Below are positions 31,736 through 40,700 of a DNA stretch of 64,000 nt, in pieces. Each line of letters opens with the position of its first letter. Positions within the stretch are counted from its first letter, which is position 1. The stretch comes from JAWPMT01 sp965227935 (GTDB lineage: Bacteria; Bacteroidota; Bacteroidia; Cytophagales; Cyclobacteriaceae), in NCBI GenBank assembly GCA_965227935.1, contig CBDDGS010000055.1, positions 1,674,001 through 1,738,000 on the forward strand, given 5' to 3'. The position numbers and the translations under genes are program-made. The notes under the pieces were generated by a model, which was given only the letters and a program-made list of their open reading frames with translations, was not told the origin of the DNA and ran no database searches.

Positions 31736-33418
31736 ATGTCTGACGATAAGATAATCTTCTCGATGTCGGGTGTCTCAAAGATTTACCCACCCAATAAGCA
31801 GGTACTTAAAAATATTTATTTGTCTTTCTTCTACGGTGCTAAAATAGGGGTACTTGGTTTAAATGGTGCCGGAAAATCTTCATTATTGAGGATAATCGCT
31901 GGAATTGACGGTGATTTTCAAGGTGAGGTGGTCTTTTCTCCGGGTTATACAGTTGGATTTTTGGAGCAAGAGCCACAGCTGGACCCCACGAAAACCGTTT
32001 TAGAGATTGTCAAGGAAGGGGCACAGGAAGTGGCCGAGTTGCTTGCTGAATACGAGAAGATCAACGAGAGCTTCAGCGATCCCGAGGTCCTGGAAGATCC
32101 GGACAAAATGGACAAACTCATCCAGCGGCAGGGGGAAGTGCAGGAGCGTCTCGATCAGACGAATGCGTGGGAACTGGACTCCAAACTTCAGAGGGCCATG
32201 GATGCACTGCGCACACCTCCGGAGGATGCGATCATAGGCAACCTATCCGGTGGTGAGAAGAGAAGGGTGGCCTTGTGTCGACTTCTGTTGCAGGAGCCGG
32301 ATGTATTGCTACTAGATGAACCGACCAACCACTTAGATGCGGAGTCAGTCCTGTGGCTCGAGCGCCACCTACAACAGTACAAAGGGACGGTGATCGCGGT
32401 CACACACGACCGGTATTTTCTGGACAATGTTGCCGGATGGATCCTTGAGCTCGATAGGGGAGAGGGCATTCCGTGGAAGGGCAACTATTCCAGCTGGTTG
32501 GACCAAAAGCAGAAGCGTCTGGCCCAGGAAGAAAAGACGGAGTCCAAGCGACAGAAGACGCTGGAGAGAGAGCTGGAATGGGTACGGATGACCCCAAAAG
32601 GCCGCCAGGCCAAAGCGAAAGCGCGTCTCAATGCATATGAGAAGCTATTGGGTGAAGGCGCACGGGAGCAAGAGAACAAGCTGGAACTTTACATCCCCCC
32701 CGGACCAAGACTGGGTGCCAAGGTGATAGAAGCGGAGAAGGTCTCGAAAGCCTACGGCGAGAATCTGCTTTTTGAGGACCTAAACTTTCGCTTGCCCCAA
32801 GGAGGTATCGTAGGTGTCATAGGCCCCAATGGTGCTGGCAAGTCGACGCTCTTCAAGTTGATTACAGGGAAGGAGGGCGCTGACAGCGGCACGTTTGAAG
32901 TGGGTAGCACTGTGAAAATGGCGTATGTGGATCAAGAGCATGACACGCTGGACCCAGACAAGACCGTATATGAGATTATCTCAGGTGGCAATGAGATCAT
33001 CGATCTTGGAGGCCGTGAGATGAATGCCCGGGCATACGTGAGCCGGTTCAACTTCAGCGGGACTGATCAGCAGAAAAAAGTCGGGATGCTCTCAGGTGGA
33101 GAACGCAATCGTGTCCACCTGGCCATGACATTGAAAGAGGGGGCCAATTTGATATTGCTTGATGAGCCCACCAATGATCTCGATGTGAACACCCTGCGGG
33201 CGCTTGAGGAAGCCCTGGAGAACTTCGGGGGCTGTGCAGTGATCATCTCCCACGATCGCTGGTTCCTGGATCGGGTCGCCACCCATATCCTCGCATACGA
33301 AGGCGATTCACAGGTCTATTGGTTTGAGGGCAACTTCAGCGACTATGAGGCTAACAGGCGTCAAAGGCTGGGAGACCTTGAGCCCACGAGAGTGAAGTAC
33401 AAGAGATTGGTCAAGTAG
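31736..33418 (+). CDS. ettA: energy-dependent translational throttle protein EttA (ABC-F)
   Basis: A 560-residue ABC-F ATPase that binds the ribosomal E site and gates elongation by energy state. It has two ATPase domains with Walker A GLNGAGKSS and GPNGAGKST, signatures LSGGEKRR and LSGGERNR, and Walker B LLLDEPTNHLDAES and LLDEPTNDLD. Between them are the arm and linker (WLDQKQKRLAQEEKTESKRQ). Full length. A hairpin (33426-33462) follows the stop. Confidence 0.96.
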   Translation: MSDDKIIFSMSGVSKIYPPNKQVLKNIYLSFFYGAKIGVLGLNGAGKSSLLRIIAGIDGDFQGEVVFSPGYTVGFLEQEPQLDPTKTVLEIVKEGAQEVAELLAEYEKINESFSDPEVLEDPDKMDKLIQRQGEVQERLDQTNAWELDSKLQRAMDALRTPPEDAIIGNLSGGEKRRVALCRLLLQEPDVLLLDEPTNHLDAESVLWLERHLQQYKGTVIAVTHDRYFLDNVAGWILELDRGEGIPWKGNYSSWLDQKQKRLAQEEKTESKRQKTLERELEWVRMTPKGRQAKAKARLNAYEKLLGEGAREQENKLELYIPPGPRLGAKVIEAEKVSKAYGENLLFEDLNFRLPQGGIVGVIGPNGAGKSTLFKLITGKEGADSGTFEVGSTVKMAYVDQEHDTLDPDKTVYEIISGGNEIIDLGGREMNARAYVSRFNFSGTDQQKKVGMLSGGERNRVHLAMTLKEGANLILLDEPTNDLDVNTLRALEEALENFGGCAVIISHDRWFLDRVATHILAYEGDSQVYWFEGNFSDYEANRRQRLGDLEPTRVKYKRLVK

Positions 33419-33425
33419 AAAGAAA

Positions 33426-33462
33426 GGAGGGCCACTTTGGAATCGAAGTGATAGGGCCCTCC
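33426..33462. terminator. bidirectional hairpin terminator between ettA and the PspC gene
   Basis: Outer stem GGAGGGCC (33426-33433) with GGCCCTCC (33455-33462), plus an inner CACTT/AAGTG pairing. It lies between the two convergent stops; T-rich tracts are weak on both sides. Confidence 0.6.
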
Positions 33463-33469
33463 ACTGAGT

Positions 33470-36013
33470 TTATTCTCGATATCTTTTGATTGTACTGAGG
33501 CCATCCTCATCGGCCTCTACCCGGGCATCACCGCGGTAGGTGACCGTACTTAATCCGGCCGTCCGTACATCCAGCTCCTGGGTGGCGTAGACGCTTGCCT
33601 TGGAAGCTCCCAGTACATCCAGCTCGATGTATTGTGTTCGGAAGTCCAGCGCATCTAGCTGGGAAGCACCCTTGATGTCGGCACGGAGCCTTCTCGCGTT
33701 GCCCTCCAAAGAGATCTTTGAGGCCCCTACAGCTTCTAGGGTCAGGTTCTCTGGGGAGATCCTTGCGACCAGGTCCGAAGCTCCCTCCATATTGATGTCG
33801 ATCTCGTCATTGTTGAACCCGGACACCTCTCCTTTTGTGGCACCAAGCAGTTCCAGCTCCTCGAGCTGTGGCATGGTGATATAGATGCCAATATCATCGG
33901 CCCAGCTCTTATCGTCCCACCAGCCCCAGTCGTGGTCGCGGTGCTTGATCTCCAGGCGATCGCCAATTCGGCGGACCTGCACATCACGCAGGTCCCTTTC
34001 ATCTCCTTTCACGACCACTTCATAATCCTCTGACTCGCTGATGAACACCTGGAAGAAGGAGGACACACGTACTTCATTGAAGTCTCTGTAGTCGTAGGTC
34101 ACTTCCTCTCCACGGATATCGTCCCATCTCCTGGGGGAGCGGGCCGCTGGTGCTCTTCGTGAACTGCTGCCTCTGTGTGGTTGAGTGTTGCAACTGACAC
34201 ATTCCAGGCGTCCCTCATCAAATACCCATTCGTTTTCCGACATTTGGTACGATCTGTAGCCCTCGAGATAGAGCGTTCCGCGAAGGATGTCTTTGAGGTC
34301 CGATTCCATTCTGAAGGTCTGTCCATTCGGGATGTAGAAAACCGCATCTACTTCCTGGAAGCGGAATTTCGCATCACCACCGAAGTCGATTTCCTCAGGA
34401 AAAATGAAGTCCGCCCCATCCCTTGACACGACGTAAGAAACGGCCTCGGCGTTTGTTCTCGCATTGTCGCGGCTGGATCCGCGGGCCTCAATTCTTGTTT
34501 CCAATCGATAGACACTGTCTTCATGTCCGCGAAGGCGGAGCTTCACCGCATCGTATCGTGAGTAGCTACCCTCCTCTAGTCTGAGCGTGGGCGTTTCGCC
34601 TTCCACTACTTCGAAGGTCGTTTCTTGTCGGACAGATCCATCTGACCTGAACTCCCGTACCGTGGTAGGGAAGAAGAAGGCCGCGCCGATCAGTCCGAGA
34701 ACCCAGATGCCAAAGAGTGCCCAGCCGAGGTAGGCGTTGCCGATTGTTCTCTTCAGCATGATCATCAGACCTCCCAGCGTGATGGCGAGAGATGGGATGA
34801 ACACGATCAAGTAGGCTGAGAAGATGGCCCATCCACTGAAAGTGGTGAGTGCCAATTCCATTGGGAAATCACCCAGATAAAGGTGGTCCACCCAGAAAGT
34901 AGAGTGGAAGCCTAGCAATACCATGAGGCTGATCGTAAAGGCAAACATCATGGAGAATCCCGCAATCACGATGATGGCTCCAGCAAAGATTCGCAGCAGC
35001 TCGATGAGTACTGTAGCAATAGGGCCTAAGGCTTTGCTCAATACCTCGATCACCTGTGCCAGTATTCGGAATGGGAACAGAAGGATCTTGCTGGCAGTGG
35101 TCTCCTCTCCTTCTTTGATATTCAGATTCCGTTTGACCTTCTCCTCAATGTTGTGTAGCGTCACCGGTTGCCCTTCCATTTGCATTTTCTCCGTCAGCGA
35201 CTTGGCTTCAGGAGTGATGATCCATAGCACCAGGTACACGATTACGCCGCCGCCAAAGAATAGGGAGATCACGAAAATGAGGCGGATGACTGTTACGTCG
35301 ATCCCGAAGTAGGACCCGAGACCAGCACATACTCCGCCCAGAACTTTGTCGTCCGAGCTTCGAAAGAGCTTCTTCATCTTTACGTCCTCTTCCAGGTCGT
35401 CTCTATGCGGAACGACGATCCAGAGGATGATGTAAGTGAGGAGGATCATGCCAGAGATCTCACCTACGAAGAGATTGAAAAAGAGTGCCAGGAAGATCAG
35501 CCGAATCCAGATCGGATCTATGCCAAAGTAGTTGGCGATACCAGAAGCAACACCTCCCAGAACCTTGCGCCTTCCATCCCTGTAGAGACGGCGCGAGCCA
35601 GCAGCTTCCCGGTCTTCTGTCTGTTGCTTGTCAGATGTTTCTGCTTCCTCTTGCTCTTCAGTAGTGGAATCAGATGCTGTAGCAGCCTTCTTCTTCTTGG
35701 GAGCAGCTTTTTCCTTCTTCTCGGGCACAGGCTCCGGTCCGGTTTCGATACTTGCTTCGAAGTCCTTGGTAGTACCCATAACAGCGATCAATTCCTCGAC
35801 ATCGACGAGGGCGATCACCTGTTTCACGTCTGATAGCTTGCTCAAAAAGATCTCAGCAATCCGGCTTTCAATGTCGTCAATGATCTCTTTGCTGTCCTCG
35901 AATGACGAAAAATATCGGTTGATTGATTCGAGATAGGCCTTTAGTCGTTGGTATCCATCCTCTTCGATATGGAAGATGATACCGCCTATGTTGATGCTGA
36001 TGTTCTTTTTCAT
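33470..36013 (-). CDS. PspC- and DUF2807-domain envelope stress-type membrane protein
   Basis: An 847-residue multidomain protein. Residues 1-95 form an N-terminal regulatory domain (MKKNISINIGGIIFHIEEDGYQRL...) found ahead of PspC in this phylum. A charged linker leads to two PspC domains, each with LYRDGRRKVLGGVASGIANYFG- and DDKVLGGVCAGLGSYFG-type starts and a membrane helix. Then four to five more helices (about 320-450), and a periplasmic C-terminal half with a DUF2807 beta-helix (about 650-845). It overlaps the PadR regulator by ATGA and is almost certainly controlled by it. Envelope stress sensing is inferred from PspC proteins elsewhere. Confidence 0.92.
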   Translation of the reverse strand: MKKNISINIGGIIFHIEEDGYQRLKAYLESINRYFSSFEDSKEIIDDIESRIAEIFLSKLSDVKQVIALVDVEELIAVMGTTKDFEASIETGPEPVPEKKEKAAPKKKKAATASDSTTEEQEEAETSDKQQTEDREAAGSRRLYRDGRRKVLGGVASGIANYFGIDPIWIRLIFLALFFNLFVGEISGMILLTYIILWIVVPHRDDLEEDVKMKKLFRSSDDKVLGGVCAGLGSYFGIDVTVIRLIFVISLFFGGGVIVYLVLWIITPEAKSLTEKMQMEGQPVTLHNIEEKVKRNLNIKEGEETTASKILLFPFRILAQVIEVLSKALGPIATVLIELLRIFAGAIIVIAGFSMMFAFTISLMVLLGFHSTFWVDHLYLGDFPMELALTTFSGWAIFSAYLIVFIPSLAITLGGLMIMLKRTIGNAYLGWALFGIWVLGLIGAAFFFPTTVREFRSDGSVRQETTFEVVEGETPTLRLEEGSYSRYDAVKLRLRGHEDSVYRLETRIEARGSSRDNARTNAEAVSYVVSRDGADFIFPEEIDFGGDAKFRFQEVDAVFYIPNGQTFRMESDLKDILRGTLYLEGYRSYQMSENEWVFDEGRLECVSCNTQPHRGSSSRRAPAARSPRRWDDIRGEEVTYDYRDFNEVRVSSFFQVFISESEDYEVVVKGDERDLRDVQVRRIGDRLEIKHRDHDWGWWDDKSWADDIGIYITMPQLEELELLGATKGEVSGFNNDEIDINMEGASDLVARISPENLTLEAVGASKISLEGNARRLRADIKGASQLDALDFRTQYIELDVLGASKASVYATQELDVRTAGLSTVTYRGDARVEADEDGLSTIKRYRE

Positions 36014-36357
36014 CCTTTTTCGCCGTTTCCGTTCAGTGATATGATTTTTTCGGTGGAAGTCACCAGTTCCTCCCAGGTTGCATTAAGACCGCCCAAAAAT
36101 TCCTTTCCAGTGTCTGTGATCGTATAGTACTTTCTCGGTGGCCCGGAACTTGACTCCACCCACTTGTAATCTACCAATCCTGCTTTTCGCAGCCTGGTTA
36201 GTAATGGGTAAAGTGTGCCTTCCACCACCATGATCTTAGCCGATGTGAGTTCCTCCAACATGTTGGAGGCATATACCTCTCCCCTCGAAATGATGTGCAG
36301 GATGCAAAATTCTAAGATGCCTTTTCGCATCTGCACTTGTGTATTTTCTATATTCAT
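36010..36357 (-). CDS. PadR family transcriptional regulator
   Basis: A 115-residue winged-helix regulator of the PadR subfamily 1 type. MRKGILEFCILHIISRGEVYASNMLEEL is the typical start, followed by the recognition helix and wing VVEGTLYPLLTRLRKAGLVDYKWVESSSGPPRKYYTITDTGKEFL. PadR proteins usually repress their own operon and respond to envelope-related or phenolic signals. It is translationally coupled to the PspC gene. Candidate operators are at 36394-36463. Confidence 0.94.
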   Translation of the reverse strand: MNIENTQVQMRKGILEFCILHIISRGEVYASNMLEELTSAKIMVVEGTLYPLLTRLRKAGLVDYKWVESSSGPPRKYYTITDTGKEFLGGLNATWEELVTSTEKIISLNGNGEKG

Positions 36358-36393
36358 CGACTCATGTGCTTAAAGTAAATAAATCATTAATCG

Positions 36394-36463
36394 ATATCAC
36401 TATATACGGAAAGGTACTATGCATGGCCTAGTACATAGCAAAAAAATGTACTGGTAGTGATAT
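36394..36463. promoter_or_regulatory. nested inverted repeats, candidate PadR operator
   Basis: ATATCACTA (36394-36402) pairs with TAGTGATAT (36455-36463), and between them GTACTA (36414-36419) pairs with TAGTAC (36429-36434). All lie 37-106 bases upstream of the padR ATG, inside the divergent intergenic region of 247 bases. PadR proteins bind such dyads; autoregulation is inferred. The rest of 36464-36604 is AT-rich with no gene. Confidence 0.5.
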
Positions 36464-36604
36464 TTTCATCCAAAAATTCTATGGATTATAAGAAAAATCA
36501 TATAAACGAAATTAAATTGCAGGTGAATCGTTAATGATTCAGATCCCCTGCCACTGCAAAGCCTGCTCACAGCGTCTCATTAAGATGGCAACCAAAGGAA
36601 GTAG

Positions 36605-37720
36605 ATGAAAATACGGATCAGCATCCCCTCGGTGCTACTGGCAATAATTGCATGCTTTATATGTCAAGTAGCTGAGGGTCAGGATAATACAGCTCCACGA
36701 GATAACACTCCGAAATACAGCAATGAGTTTCTCAACATTGGCGTGGGGGCCAGGGCTTTTTCGCTGGGTCTGAGTATGGTATCGCATACAGATGACGTCA
36801 CCGCGGCCTATTGGAACCCTGCTGGTCTCAATCTCATGGAGACAGATCTTCAGTTGGGGCTGATGCATTCTGATTATTTCGGGGGACTGGCCAGCTACGA
36901 TTACGGAGGTTTTGCGGCCTCTCTGAAGGATCAAAGTACGGTCGCGCTGTCCATTGTTCGCTTCTCCGTGGACAATATTCCAGATACACGATTCCTTTTC
37001 GACGCCAACGGCACCATCGACTACAGCCAGATCCGTTTTTTCTCGGCTACGGATCAAGCCTTTCTGCTTACCTACGCACGGGAGCTTCCAATTCTTGGAG
37101 GTATACGTGTGGGGGGTAACACGAAGATCATTCATCGCTCAGCTGGTGGCTTTGCGAAGGCCTGGGGATTCGGCATTGATCTGGGTGCGCAAAAGTCATG
37201 GGGCGAGTGGAACTTCGGAGTAATGGCCAAAGATATATTTGGCACTTTCAACACCTGGTCTCATAACCCGGAGGAGTTGGAAGATATCTACAACCTCACG
37301 GGCAACGAGGTGCCAACGAATTCCATCGAGGTGACATTACCCAGACTGATTTTTGGTGGCAGCCGAAGGTTTGAGGTGCTCAAAATGTTTTCCGTACTGG
37401 CGACCGTGGATTTGGATATGACATTTGACGGGAAGCGCAATACGTTGATACGCACCAATGCCCTGTCTATAGATCCTCATGGGGGTGTAGAGTTGGGATT
37501 CAAGGACCTGGCATTTCTGCGATTTGGGTTTAACGGCATTCAGCAATTGACTGACTTTGATCGCAGTATGTATTGGACATGGCAACCCAATATCGGCCTC
37601 GGAGTCGTGATCAAACAGCTGTATATAGATTATGCTCTCACAGACCTTGCTGACCAATCGGAAGCATTGTATTCGCACGTCTTTTCTTTGAAAGTGGACT
37701 TTAACCTGGAGAAGCAATGA
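36605..37720 (+). CDS. PorV/PorQ family outer-membrane barrel (PorV2-type)
   Basis: A 371-residue exported beta-barrel with a signal peptide (about 1-25). The N-terminal segment NEFLNIGVGARAFSLGLSMVSHTDDVTAAYWNPAGL is the PorV/PorQ-family signature (also seen in FadL-like long-chain barrels), and the strands LGLMHSDYFGGLASYDYGGFA and others follow. PorV shuttles T9SS cargo to the sortase PorU. Because the next gene encodes a C25/PorU-like protease overlapping by four bases, this looks like the second PorU/PorV pair (PorU2/PorV2 type) and not the core PorV. Confidence 0.85.
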   Translation: MKIRISIPSVLLAIIACFICQVAEGQDNTAPRDNTPKYSNEFLNIGVGARAFSLGLSMVSHTDDVTAAYWNPAGLNLMETDLQLGLMHSDYFGGLASYDYGGFAASLKDQSTVALSIVRFSVDNIPDTRFLFDANGTIDYSQIRFFSATDQAFLLTYARELPILGGIRVGGNTKIIHRSAGGFAKAWGFGIDLGAQKSWGEWNFGVMAKDIFGTFNTWSHNPEELEDIYNLTGNEVPTNSIEVTLPRLIFGGSRRFEVLKMFSVLATVDLDMTFDGKRNTLIRTNALSIDPHGGVELGFKDLAFLRFGFNGIQQLTDFDRSMYWTWQPNIGLGVVIKQLYIDYALTDLADQSEALYSHVFSLKVDFNLEKQ

Positions 37721-40700
37721 GAAGGATCTTTCTACTCCATATGATCATCCTTGCCGGACTTGGGGCTTCTGCACAATATGGCAACGAATGGATCAACTTC
37801 AACCAGGATTATTGGAAACTTCAGGTCGCAGAAGATGGACTATACAGGGTTACGGCGGATGAGCTAACAGCCCAGGGCTTCCCCATCGATCAGGTGAGTG
37901 CCGACCGTATCAAGCTGTTCCACAATGGAGAAGAGGTGGCCATTCAGGTTTCCAGTACCAACAGCAGATTGGATTATCTGGAATTTTACGGTCAGAGGAA
38001 TGATGGTACGAGAGAGGCAGAGCTCTACGTCACACCAGAGGCCCAGCCACATCAATACTATAGTCTGTTCAGCGATTCTACCATGTACTTTTTGACGTAT
38101 GATGTCTCTGGCGAATCAGGTCAGCGGATGAGCTTCTCGACAGACAATAACAACACCGGTCTGGCAGCTGATGCCTACCATTTAGCGGACACTATGCATC
38201 TGCAGACCAGCCGCTATGCGACAGGCTTGCAGCATGGAGAGCAACTTCTCAGCCAGTGGGATGAAGGCGAAGGTTGGACCGGACCCGATATAGGAAGAGG
38301 CGGCTCCGCAGACTTCGACTTCAATCTTCGTGATACGGTGTCGGCGGGACCTCCCCCGACATTGGAGGTAGTAATACTTGGACGAAACTCATTGGCTCAT
38401 ATTGTAGATGTGAGTGTCGGGCCCGATGCCGCCAGTCTTCGATCCGTCGCATTGACGGATAGGGATTTTAGCAGAAGAACGTCTTTGACACTCAACATAG
38501 AACTGGAGTGGTCAGATATCGGTGCATCGGGGGAGATGGTTGTCAGGACGACCGCGCTGGGGTTGAGTGGCGCCCAGGACCGCATTGCCATTTCTGCGGT
38601 AAGGCTGAGGTATGCCCGTTCTTTCATTTTCGATGGAGAACAAAAGCACTTTGCTCTGGACACAGCTGAAGGGGGAAGATCCTATTTGAGGGTGGAGGCC
38701 GCAGAGCCTTCTTCTTTGCGCTTTTATGATATCACCGATCGTGAAAACCCAATCCGTCTGATCACGAACCCACTGAGTGATCGGGTGGACGTGGTCGTCA
38801 ACGGCACGTCCGTTTCCCGGGAGTTGCTGGCTGTAAATACGGTGATGAGCGTCCCATCCATCACAAGCTATAATTTCAATGAGATTGACTTGTCAACGGC
38901 AGATTACATCATTCTCACACATCCTGATCTTCAGCAGCCAGATTCCCTCGGTAATGCCGATCCGGTCCTGGACTATGCTGCTTACCGAGAAAGTGCGGAC
39001 GGCGGAAATCACGATGTAGAGATAACCAATATCCAGGACGTTTACGATCAGTTTGGCTATGGCCAACCCACTCCCCTAGCTATTCGGCGCATGCTACAAT
39101 TGGGATACAATGAAGGCAATGTCCAGTGGCTATTCATGATTGGGCGTGGTACGACGGTCTCCACCGACTTCTATCGGGATGGTAATGGGGAACACTACTT
39201 GCCCACTTTTGGCAATCCTGGTAGTGACATCCTCTTTGGTGTGCTCGATCCTGGGTCTTTAGCTCCCCAGGTTGCTGTGGGCAGGCTCACAGCCACTGAC
39301 CCCAATCAAGTGAGGGCTTATCTTGACAAAGTCGTCGAACATGAACTTGTGCCTTATGATGGATTGTGGCGCAAGAACATCATACAACTGAGTGGAGGGC
39401 AAAATGCCTTTGAGCTGACGAGGTTCAGACAATATGTTGGCGGATTTGGTGAAATCGCCGAAAGGGACTTTATGGGTGCACGTACTTCCAACCTCAGCAA
39501 GGAAACGACAGCGAATGTCGAATTTCTAAACATTCGCGAGGAGATCAACAAGGGCGTGGGGATGATCACATTTTTCGGACACTCGGGCCCGGCCATCACT
39601 GATATCGAAGTGGACCCAGCGGATCGTTTCGAAAACAAGGGGCGTTATCCGGCGATTTTCCTCGTGAATGGCTGTAATGCGGGAGAGATCTTCGCATCCA
39701 ACAAGTCCTTTGGAGAAGATTGGGTTTTGCTGCGAGACAAGGGGGCAACCAATTTTATCGCGCACACCGACCTGGCCCTGTCCACATCCCTCAACCGCTA
39801 TTCTAGGCTTTTTTACGAGGTGGCCTATGCTGATAGCACAACTTATGGCCTGACATTGGGTGAGATCACGGTTGAGGCGGGTAGGAGGTATTTCGAATCC
39901 TTCGTAGACAAGTCGGCCCAGGCGCAGGTATATCCGATGCTCCTGCAAGGTGACCCTGCCAATTTGGCTTTCGCTGCTCCCGATCCCGACTATGAGATCA
40001 ATGCCGGATCAGTCACCGCGAGTTCTATTGCCGGATCGCAGATATTGGCGACACAGGACTCGTTCAAAGTCGAGCTCATCGTCCGAAATTTTGGCCGGAC
40101 GAGGCTACAACCCTTGGAGGTGGCCATCAATCAGACGTTGCCAGATGGCCGGATCATCAATTTACGTGAGACATTTGAGCGCGTCTTGTATGCCGACACA
40201 CTGACCATATTTGTGCCGATTGATGTGACGGACAATGTCGCTGGTAGCCACTTGCTCGATATCCAGTTGGACCCTGATAACAACATTCCTGAAATCAACG
40301 AGACCAACAACCAGGTCACCCTGGATATTTACATTTCCTCGGGCAACACGGTACAGCTTTTTCCCATTGACCAGGGGATCGTCAGTGAATCTTCCACAGA
40401 GCTGATATGGCAGCCGTTTGGAGGGACGGTTACAGATCGATCCTATCAACTGGAAGTAGACACGACTTCCTCATACGATTCTCCATTTTGGACCAATCAA
40501 ACGCAGTCCGGTACGGGCTTGCTGTCGTCTTCCCTGGATCTAAGTGCGCTTCCAGACTCCTCGACAATATTTTGGAGGACCCGATTTGCGGAACCTTCAG
40601 AAGAGGAGGATACGATTTGGACGGAAAGTACTTTCACTTATCTCCCAGAAGATACAACAGGGGGCTGGGGCCAGTTTCATATCGAACAACGCCTGTCATC

